Source: Bifidobacterium breve (GTDB taxonomy: Bacteria > Actinomycetota > Actinomycetes > S36-B12). From it: a stretch of 11,611 nucleotides of DNA. Below are positions 7,166-11,611 of the stretch, in pieces. Below the pieces are notes generated by a model. That model was given only the letters and a program-made list of their open reading frames with translations. It was not told the origin of the DNA and did not search any database. Made by a program: the position numbers and the translations under genes. Position 1 is the stretch's first letter; each line of letters opens with the position of its first letter. The DNA is taken from positions 1-11,611 of the forward strand of contig CAMDKJ010000038.1 in assembly GCA_945900705.1 (NCBI GenBank), written 5' to 3'.

Positions 7166-7179
7166 GGAGCAAATGCTCC
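7166..7179. promoter_or_regulatory. Palindrome GGAGCA-AA-TGCTCC in the FUSC gene leader
   Basis: A perfect 6-base inverted repeat with a 2-base centre lies between the putative FUSC promoter and its ATG. It would fall close to the transcription start. It could be an operator for a local repressor or a small hairpin at the mRNA 5' end. No regulator gene is visible beside it. Confidence 0.4.
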
Positions 7180-7187
7180 CGATGGCT

Positions 7188-7217
7188 AGTTTAAGGTGAA
7201 AATGGCGTATTCTTAAA
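7188..7217 (-). promoter_or_regulatory. Possible promoter of the FUSC gene
   Basis: Read on the minus strand, TTTAAG (7217-7212) and TAAACT (7193-7188) are separated by 18 bases and resemble -35 and -10 boxes, the latter fitting TANNNT. Transcription would start near 7181, about 30 bases before the ATG at 7150. This supports that start over the GTG at 7222, which lies upstream of the promoter. Confidence 0.4.
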
Positions 7218-7240
7218 TCCACGGGCCTCGGCCTCTTGAT

Positions 7241-7249
7241 TGTTAATAA
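7241..7249 (+). promoter_or_regulatory. Possible extended -10 promoter of ssrA
   Basis: TGT followed by TAATAA resembles an extended -10 element (TGn plus -10) and ends about 8 bases before the mature tmRNA 5' end at 7258. The surroundings are A/T-rich compared with the rest of the window. No -35 box is evident. Confidence 0.35.
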
Positions 7250-7257
7250 TTAAATAT

Positions 7258-7622
7258 GGGGGTGATCGGTTTCGACGTTCAGATGTTTTGACCGGAGAAG
7301 CGTGTCGAGAATCAAGGTGATCTCGTTAAGAATCCTTGAAAAACAATAACTGCCAAAAATACGCAGTCTGCAGACGCTTACGCCCTCGCGGCCTAAGCAA
7401 TAATCTGCCGTCAGCCCAATGTGTCCCCGAATTGGGGCCTGACGTCGCTAGGGGACTAACCAATTGCTTCGGTCACGGAAGCAGGCGGAAAAACTAACAG
7501 TGGCTGGGCCGCCCGGTGCAGTGCCGCACGAAGCACCGGGGCCGAGAAGCGATAGCGCGGCTACACACGTAGAAGTACGGAAGAAGCCTGCACGGACCCG
7601 GGTTCGATTCCCGGCACCTCCA
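7258..7622 (+). ncRNA. ssrA: tmRNA (SsrA RNA)
   Basis: tmRNA acts with SmpB as both tRNA and mRNA to rescue stalled ribosomes. The 5' end GGGGGTG (7258-7264) pairs over 7 positions with CACCTCC (7615-7621), giving the tRNA-like acceptor stem (one G-U), with discriminator A at 7622. The 5' part has the diagnostic GATCGGTTTCGACG. The 3' part has a T arm, CCGGG-TTCGATT-CCCGG, just before the acceptor strand. The CCA tail is not encoded (the next bases are CGA) and must be added by the nucleotidyl-transferase. The tag reading frame is at 7352-7396, and between it and the T arm lie G/C-rich blocks expected to form pseudoknots. The length of 365 is normal for the one-piece form. A strong terminator follows at 7630. 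Confidence 0.97.
7352..7396 (+). other. tmRNA tag peptide reading frame
   Basis: Starting at resume codon GCC (7352-7354), preceded by AATAACT, the frame encodes AKNTQSADAYALAA and ends with TAA (7394-7396). The tag ends in YALAA, the hydrophobic -ALAA degron recognised by ClpXP-type proteases. The first Ala is delivered by the Ala-charged tmRNA itself, so the mature tag has one extra Ala in front. Confidence 0.9.
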
Positions 7623-7629
7623 CGATTGA

Positions 7630-7674
7630 CCCCGTTTCCTCACGCATTACGAGGGAGCAGGGTTTTTTGTTTCT
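7630..7674 (+). terminator. Intrinsic terminator of ssrA
   Basis: CCCCGTTTCCTC (7630-7641) pairs with GAGGGAGCAGGG (7651-7662) over 11 of 12 positions (including two G-U), with a 9-base loop, and is followed at once by a run of six T and then GTTTC. It begins 8 bases after the mature tmRNA end. This is a classical Rho-independent terminator. Confidence 0.85.
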
Positions 7675-7689
7675 CACAAACGTCCCATC

Positions 7690-7863
7690 AGCGAAGTTGT
7701 GAACACCTCCCCTTAGGCTCTTGGCTGGAAGGGAATTGCTTACTATTCCCGCACAGTTAGCTGACTTCGCTTATGCCTCCAGGAGAGTTGGTTTTTGAAG
7801 CCAACTGCCGCAACCCAACGAGATAGCTCTCTCGACTCTGGCCGAGGGAGCTATCTTTTTCTC
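7690..7863 (+). ncRNA. Candidate structured RNA or leader (unrecognised)
   Basis: This stretch between the ssrA terminator and the oxidase gene has no plausible protein gene but several strong self-complementary blocks. AGCGAAGTT (7690-7698) pairs with GACTTCGCT (7763-7771). Inside it, GGGAAT (7731-7736) pairs perfectly with ATTCCC (7745-7750). AGTTGGTTT (7786-7794) pairs with AAGCCAACT (7798-7806). A strong terminator follows at 7822-7863. A C-rich stretch CACCTCCCC (7704-7712) stays unpaired in this fold; its first seven bases are an exact complement of the ribosome binding site GGAGGTG of the following gene (7981-7987). It could be an independent small RNA or an attenuating 5' leader. It matches no riboswitch class I can name. 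Promoter and exact ends are unknown. Confidence 0.35.
7822..7863 (+). terminator. Strong intrinsic terminator
   Basis: GATAGCTCTCTCG (7822-7834) pairs with CGAGGGAGCTATC (7843-7855) along all 13 positions (one G-U), with an 8-base loop, followed by TTTTTCTC. No protein gene ends just upstream, so it must end a non-coding transcript or act as an attenuator before the gene at 7996. The upstream segment 7782-7790 could pair instead with 7824-7832 (9 pairs, three G-U), a possible antiterminator. Confidence 0.85.
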
Positions 7864-7950
7864 ATCGATGCCTTGACCTGCTCAGCGTGGAGTGTGTTGA
7901 GGTACGTGCTCTCGCCAGGCTAATGAAGTTCTCTGGGTGCGTAGTCAAAC

Positions 7951-7959
7951 TGGCATAGT
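7951..7959 (+). promoter_or_regulatory. Possible extended -10 promoter of the oxidase gene
   Basis: TGG followed by CATAGT matches an extended -10 element (4 of 6 bases of TATAAT plus the upstream TG). It lies downstream of the terminator at 7822-7863 and would give a leader of about 30 bases before ATG 7996. If real, the oxidase gene has its own promoter and the upstream structured region is a separate transcript. Confidence 0.35.
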
Positions 7960-7995
7960 GGGCCCCGGGGTGTGGTCCGAGGAGGTGAATTACAT

Positions 7996-9033
7996 ATGCA
8001 TCAACCCGATGTCGTCGTGATTGGCGCAGGTATCAGCGGGCTGGCGGTATGTGAAGTTTTGCACCGGGGCGGGCTCGCAGTCACGGTGCTCGAGGCCAGG
8101 ACCCGAGTCGGAGGACGTCTACTTTCCAGTCCACTAGATCTTGGGGCATCTTGGTTTTGGGATGGTGAGCGAAGAGTCCGGGCAATGACGGATCGCTTCG
8201 AGATTGCAACATTCCCGCAGTACCGCGCCGGTGACGCGATGATCGATGAACGGGACGGAGTGCACCGGTACCCGGGGAACCCAATTGATGGGCAAGCACA
8301 TCGATTTGTCAACGGAGCCGCCGCTTTGACTAATGCTCTGGCGGGGGAGTTGCCCCAGGGCGTGGTGCTGCTGGATCAACCGGTAATTGAAGTCACTGAT
8401 GACTTAGTGGTGCTTACGGCTACTAGCAGGTGGCAGCCTCAGCAGGTGGTGATCGCGGTACCACCGGCGGTCGCGGTGGCGGCCATCCGACTACCCGAGG
8501 TACTGCCAGGGAATCTGGTTGATATAGCCCAGCGCACTCCCGTGTGGATGAGTGACACCGTCAAGGTCGTAGTGACGTACGACGAACCCTTTTGGCGCTC
8601 CGATGGCCTCGCTGGGTCCGCGATAAGTCGAGCGGGCCCGCTGCACGAAATACACGATCTTTGTGGGCCTGATGGATCCCCGTCTGCCCTCTTTGGGTTT
8701 GCCCGTGCAGGTGAGCCAAGCGGCCTGACTGAGTCTGAAATTTGCGCACAGTTGGGGCGGATCTTCGGACCTCGTGCACACGCACCGCGAGAACTCCAGA
8801 TTCAGGATTGGTCCAGCGAGCAGTGGACGAACCCAGCGATGGCTGCACCTGAATCGGCTCAAAGTTCGCCTGGCTTCGCACTCCTAGGTCATGCTGTCTA
8901 CCAGCAACCACAACTTGGTGGTCGATTCCACTGGTCGGCTACCGAGACCGCACCGAATTATGCAGGGCATATTGAAGGGGCACTTGAAGCGGCCGAGCGC
9001 ACAGTTAATTCAATCTTAGACTTTCCTCGGTAA
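7996..9033 (+). CDS. Flavin-containing amine oxidase-like protein (compact)
   Basis: This 345-residue protein looks like an FAD-dependent amine oxidase that oxidises C-N bonds of an amine using oxygen. The N-terminus has the dinucleotide-binding fold VVVIGAGISGLAVCEVL (6-22), with EARTRVGGR at 33-41. The C-terminus has the second FAD motif, GGRFHWSATETAPNYAGHIEGA (308-329), close to that of monoamine oxidases. Lys190 in VKVVVTYDEPFW matches the flavin-facing lysine of MAO-type enzymes. It is about 100 residues shorter than typical MAOs, has no C-terminal membrane anchor or signal peptide, and lacks a Cys at the usual covalent flavin position, so FAD is probably non-covalent. ATG 7996 is chosen because AGGAGGTGA (7980-7988) lies 7 bases upstream; a GTG at 7972 lies before that site. 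The substrate is unknown; a related desaturase-like role is possible. It stands alone, with terminators upstream. Confidence 0.8.
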   Translation: MHQPDVVVIGAGISGLAVCEVLHRGGLAVTVLEARTRVGGRLLSSPLDLGASWFWDGERRVRAMTDRFEIATFPQYRAGDAMIDERDGVHRYPGNPIDGQAHRFVNGAAALTNALAGELPQGVVLLDQPVIEVTDDLVVLTATSRWQPQQVVIAVPPAVAVAAIRLPEVLPGNLVDIAQRTPVWMSDTVKVVVTYDEPFWRSDGLAGSAISRAGPLHEIHDLCGPDGSPSALFGFARAGEPSGLTESEICAQLGRIFGPRAHAPRELQIQDWSSEQWTNPAMAAPESAQSSPGFALLGHAVYQQPQLGGRFHWSATETAPNYAGHIEGALEAAERTVNSILDFPR

Positions 9034-9250
9034 GTGCTTCCGTTTAAATCGGCTGAGACCAAGACTTATTAATGTGAACCACTTGTGAATTGCGGAAAGG
9101 CGTGTGAGACCCAGAATGAATGAATGCTGACTCGAAGTAACGTTTCGCTTGAGGTTTGGGTGGGGACTGGTCGGGGCCTGATTTGGATCCTGCCGCTCAC
9201 CTTGGATAAATTCCCGCTCTTATTTCGCCTTTTTGATGGAGGTCAATGGC

Positions 9251-9703
9251 ATGACGAATGTGAACGAGCAACAGCTGCAGTTGGTGGAGAACACCCTTAC
9301 CACCGCATTGCTGGCGTGGTCGGCTACAAGTGTGGCGGTCGGAACGATCATGGCCCTAGTGGGCCGCAAGGCCCAAAACGATGATCTGGTTGGCTTTGGC
9401 CGGCAGACTGCCGCGTGGGGTGCCGTTGATGCGTTGATCGCTGGCGCTGGTGTTCTGAGCAGGCGTCGCCGCGCTCCGCTCTGCGATGAAGAAGCTGCGA
9501 AAAAGGCCGGCTCGCTGCGCAAGCTACTTCTGGTAAATGCGGTAGCAGACGTCGGTTATATGGCCGGCGGTCTTCTGCTAATTGCCCGGGGCGAAGGTGG
9601 GCAAAGGAAGTTACGGATGGGAGCCGGGGATGGGGCTGCGGTTGTAGTTCAGGGCGGATTTCTCCTCGTGCTGGATCTCACCCAAGCTCAAAGGGTGAGG
9701 TAA
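9251..9703 (+). CDS. Small four-helix membrane protein, function unknown (DUF6992-like)
   Basis: This 150-residue protein has four hydrophobic segments (about 18-38, 50-70, 92-112, 125-143) joined by a charged cytoplasmic-like loop (71-90, RRRRAPLCDEEAAKK). Short polar motifs sit at the segment ends: GFGRQTAAWGAVDALIAG (48-65), KLLLVNAVADVGYMAGG (91-107) and GDGAAVVVQGGFLLVLDL (126-143). The pattern reminds me of conserved membrane proteins grouped as DUF6992, but this is memory of the pattern, not a search. ATG 9251 is chosen because GGAGGT (9238-9243) lies 7 bases upstream. The 217 bases before it (9034-9250) contain no convincing gene or promoter. No function can be assigned; the neighbours (oxidase, exporter adaptor) do not clearly share a pathway. 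Confidence 0.7.
   Translation: MTNVNEQQLQLVENTLTTALLAWSATSVAVGTIMALVGRKAQNDDLVGFGRQTAAWGAVDALIAGAGVLSRRRRAPLCDEEAAKKAGSLRKLLLVNAVADVGYMAGGLLLIARGEGGQRKLRMGAGDGAAVVVQGGFLLVLDLTQAQRVR
9675..9701 (+). terminator. Hairpin across the stop codon of the membrane protein gene
   Basis: ATCTCACCC (9675-9683) pairs with GGGTGAGGT (9693-9701), 9 pairs including one G-U, with a 9-base loop that overlaps the TAA stop. Only GGGTTTA follows, so it is a weak terminator candidate; it may equally protect the mRNA 3' end. A longer-range inverted repeat, GCGCAAC (9717-9723) / GTTGCGC (9767-9773), follows before the next gene. Confidence 0.3.
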
Positions 9704-9788
9704 GGGTTTAGATGAAGCGCAACTCCGGGGCTTTACGCAATCCGAACCCGATCCAGTCAATGTGACGTTGCGCCGGTGATCGGCGGGC

Positions 9789-11564
9789 ATGGACAATAGT
9801 GGCATGAAACGCCGTCGCCTGTGGATCAACCTCGCCCTTGTCCTAGCAATTGTCCTAGTTGTGGGTGCGATCGTGGGCATAGCACTACGTCCCAAGGGGG
9901 CCTCGGCTCCAGCCCGCACTGCCACGGTGGTTTCGGCTACGGTCTCATCAACGGTAACGGCGAGCGGATCGGTTGAAAGCGCCGGCGACATCAACCTGGC
10001 ATTTACGACACCGGGGATAGTCACGAGTATCGAAGTGTCCGCAGGCGATTCGGTGAAGCAGGGCCAGGTACTCGCAACGATCAACCAGACAACGGCAACG
10101 CAACAACTCGCAGCAGCACAGGCGACCCTTTCGCAAGCACTTAGTTCGGCTTCGACTTCGGGCTCGTCGGTTGCCAATGCCCAGGTGCAACTGAAACTAA
10201 CAAGTGATGCGGCGGCAGCCTCCAATGACAGTCTCAAGGCCGCGGTATTGCAGGCACGGTCTAATCTGTCGGCGGCTGAAAAGTTGTGGACGGATGCGTG
10301 CGTTAATCCAGATGATGCAACCTGCCCTAACGCGTCGGCAGCAGAAGCAATTCGCTCTGCACAAAACGGGGTTAAGAGCGCCCAAATCAATTACGACGCG
10401 GCCGTGACGGCGGCGGCGAATGCAGCCACGGCATATGACCTAGCGGTGAATCAAGCTGCCGAAACACTCACTCAGACCAAGGCGGTTGGCTCAACGACGT
10501 GTACTGCTTATGGAGCGAGTTCAGTGAACTGCGCTTCTGCTACAAGCACCACCCTTAGTGCCCAACACGCCTACGACTCTGCAGTAACTACGCAAACGCA
10601 AAGTAAGCAGGCAGATAGCCAGACTGTCCAGAAATCAGCGATGGCGTTATCAACGGCGAACGTGACCCTTCGTAAAGCGATCGCCGATCAATCGAAACTG
10701 GGCTCAGATTCAGTGCGCACAGCGAGCCAGGCCCTCACCAATGCGGTGAATGCGCAAGAGAAGGGCAAAATTGCCAATGCTCAGTCGGTGCAGAGCGCCC
10801 AGAATTTGCTGACCAATGCTCAGGCGGCAACTTTGACACTAGGTGCTGGCGATACGGCGGCGACGCCGACCGTGGCTCAGGCGGCGATCGACTCTGCCAA
10901 GGCGGCGGTGGCGGTAGCACAACGGGCTTTAGCCGACACCACCTTGGTGGCGCCGGTCGCTGGCACTATCGGTTCGGTGAACATCACCGCTGGTGAGATT
11001 TCAACAAGTGGGGCCACAACTTCGGGAGGTTCAGCGGCAATAACCGTGATATCTGATGGCCTATTCACCGTCTCGGCGGACTTTGCTGAAACCGATGCGG
11101 CTCAAGTTACCGAGGGTGATTTGGCGGCTGTCACTTTCCCCGCGATATCTGGTGCATTAACGACGGGGGTAGTTCTAGCTGTTGATCCGATGGCAACTAC
11201 TTCAGCATCGAGCAGCCTGGTGGTATTCAGTGTCAAGGTCAGCATGGATTCGGTGCCTGCCGAAGTTCAGCCTGGGATGTCTGCATCGATATCGATTACC
11301 ACCGACGAAGTCAGCGATGTATTAGCCGTGCCACAAAGTGCCATAGCGACCATCGGCGAGGTTAGTACCGTAGAAGTGCTACAGCCGGATAACACCTCGC
11401 TCACCGCCGAAGTCACACTTGGGCTCAAGGGTGATTCGCTAACCGAGATAACCAGCGGGGTGACCGCGGGTCAGATCTTGGTAATTCCGACCGGTGGCAC
11501 TTCAGTATTCCCGACCGGCGGGGTACCGGGCGGCGGCGGCCCATTTAGCCGCCCTCGGAACTGA
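9789..11564 (+). CDS. HlyD/MacA-type membrane fusion (adaptor) protein
   Basis: This 591-residue protein looks like the adaptor subunit of an ABC or tripartite export system. Basic residues and one membrane helix (about 11-33) anchor it, with the rest outside. Then come half of a lipoyl-type fold (about 60-98, with PGIVTSIEVSAGDSVKQGQVL), a very long Ala/Ser/Thr-rich helical region (about 100-383), the second lipoyl half TLVAPVAGTIGSVNITAGE (385-403), beta-barrel and membrane-proximal domains (about 415-570), and a Gly/Pro-rich tail. The helical part is unusually long and holds two cysteine pairs, Cys171/Cys179 and Cys238/Cys248, each framing a short loop. ATG 9789 is used; ATG 9804 is possible and would lose only five residues. 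Neither has a strong ribosome binding site. An ABC ATPase begins 5 bases after the stop, so the two are almost surely one operon. The exported substrate is unknown. Confidence 0.85.
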   Translation: MDNSGMKRRRLWINLALVLAIVLVVGAIVGIALRPKGASAPARTATVVSATVSSTVTASGSVESAGDINLAFTTPGIVTSIEVSAGDSVKQGQVLATINQTTATQQLAAAQATLSQALSSASTSGSSVANAQVQLKLTSDAAAASNDSLKAAVLQARSNLSAAEKLWTDACVNPDDATCPNASAAEAIRSAQNGVKSAQINYDAAVTAAANAATAYDLAVNQAAETLTQTKAVGSTTCTAYGASSVNCASATSTTLSAQHAYDSAVTTQTQSKQADSQTVQKSAMALSTANVTLRKAIADQSKLGSDSVRTASQALTNAVNAQEKGKIANAQSVQSAQNLLTNAQAATLTLGAGDTAATPTVAQAAIDSAKAAVAVAQRALADTTLVAPVAGTIGSVNITAGEISTSGATTSGGSAAITVISDGLFTVSADFAETDAAQVTEGDLAAVTFPAISGALTTGVVLAVDPMATTSASSSLVVFSVKVSMDSVPAEVQPGMSASISITTDEVSDVLAVPQSAIATIGEVSTVEVLQPDNTSLTAEVTLGLKGDSLTEITSGVTAGQILVIPTGGTSVFPTGGVPGGGGPFSRPRN

Positions 11565-11569
11565 CACCC

Positions 11570-11611
11570 ATGATCCCGGTCCTTGACTTAGTCGATATCA
11601 CGAAGGTGTAC
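11570..11611 (+). CDS. ABC transporter ATPase, MacB/LolD-like, N-terminus only
   Basis: Only 14 codons are in the window, reading MIPVLDLVDITKVY, which resembles the first strand of MacB/LolD-type ABC ATPases (pattern LxLxxVxKxY). It starts 5 bases after the adaptor stop. The position after an HlyD/MacA-type gene makes an ABC exporter ATPase, probably followed by a permease, the natural reading. The rest lies beyond the window edge, so no catalytic motif can be checked. Confidence 0.65.
   Translation, partial: MIPVLDLVDITKVY

Noticed and set aside
7626..7631. TTGACC as a -35 box for the RNA after ssrA
   Set aside because: No acceptable -10 box occurs 16-19 bases downstream, and the site overlaps the ssrA terminator.
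7600..7640. tmRNA 3' end as an integration site for a genomic island
   Set aside because: tmRNA genes are frequent targets, but I see no second copy of the 3' end downstream within the window and no integrase gene.
7464..7760. Open frame of 98 codons on the plus strand
   Set aside because: It runs through the tRNA-like 3' half of tmRNA and its terminator, so it is not a protein gene.
7690..7830. Cobalamin, glycine or tetrahydrofolate riboswitch
   Set aside because: Short stretches recall each of these, but the conserved cores are not present in the right order.
9124..9384. Open frame of 86 codons before the small membrane protein gene
   Set aside because: It overlaps the better-supported gene at 9251, has no ribosome binding site and shows no membrane or domain pattern.
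9611..10390. Long open frame (259 codons) on the minus strand
   Set aside because: It lies antisense to the clear adaptor gene and the end of the membrane protein gene. Its protein shows no domain and mirrors the Ala/Ser/Thr-rich codons of the real gene.
1..11611. CRISPR arrays, insertion sequences, tRNA genes, phage or defence genes
   Set aside because: No regularly spaced repeats, transposase motifs, complete tRNA folds (apart from the tmRNA) or defence domains were seen.

Overview
The window reads as chromosomal DNA of an actinomycete (Actinomycetota) of moderate G+C. The main reason is the gene order: prfB - ftsE - ftsX - secreted cell-wall hydrolase - smpB, with ssrA (tmRNA) just beyond. 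This is a well-known actinobacterial arrangement. Actinobacterial TadE/TadG-type pseudopilin genes lie directly upstream. Further support comes from frequent GTG starts, -10-like TANNNT boxes placed a few bases before start codons (as in leaderless transcripts), a prfB without the programmed frameshift, and a tmRNA whose 3' CCA is not encoded. I cannot name the species.

Layout. Positions 1-1372 hold the 3' end of a Tad (Flp-type) pilus operon: three small one-membrane-segment proteins (TadE-like, TadE-like, TadG-like) joined by 4-base stop/start overlaps. Positions 1407-6056 hold the conserved housekeeping block: release factor 2, the FtsE/FtsX divisome ABC complex, a secreted coiled-coil plus M23 peptidase protein that is the likely hydrolase controlled by FtsEX, and SmpB. 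A FUSC-type membrane protein (6104-7150, minus strand) sits between smpB and its RNA partner ssrA (7258-7622). The tmRNA has a readable tag, AKNTQSADAYALAA, and a strong terminator. About 370 bases without a protein gene follow. They contain several self-complementary blocks and a second strong terminator, and may encode an unrecognised small RNA or an attenuating leader.

Positions 7996-11611 look more accessory: a compact flavin amine-oxidase-like protein, a small four-helix membrane protein of unknown function, a long HlyD/MacA-type adaptor, and the first 14 codons of what is probably the partner MacB-type ABC ATPase.

Two functional themes stand out. The first is cell-wall remodelling at division: FtsE (ATPase), FtsX (membrane transmitter) and the M23 hydrolase (effector) are consecutive genes, with a striking pair of mutually exclusive hairpins, or a GTAAC/GTTAC palindrome, just before the hydrolase. 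The second is ribosome rescue and termination: prfB, smpB and ssrA. The most interesting unexplained DNA is the structured stretch 7690-7863 after the tmRNA, followed by the hairpin region 4183-4211. I do not see a clear new defence or mobile system here.
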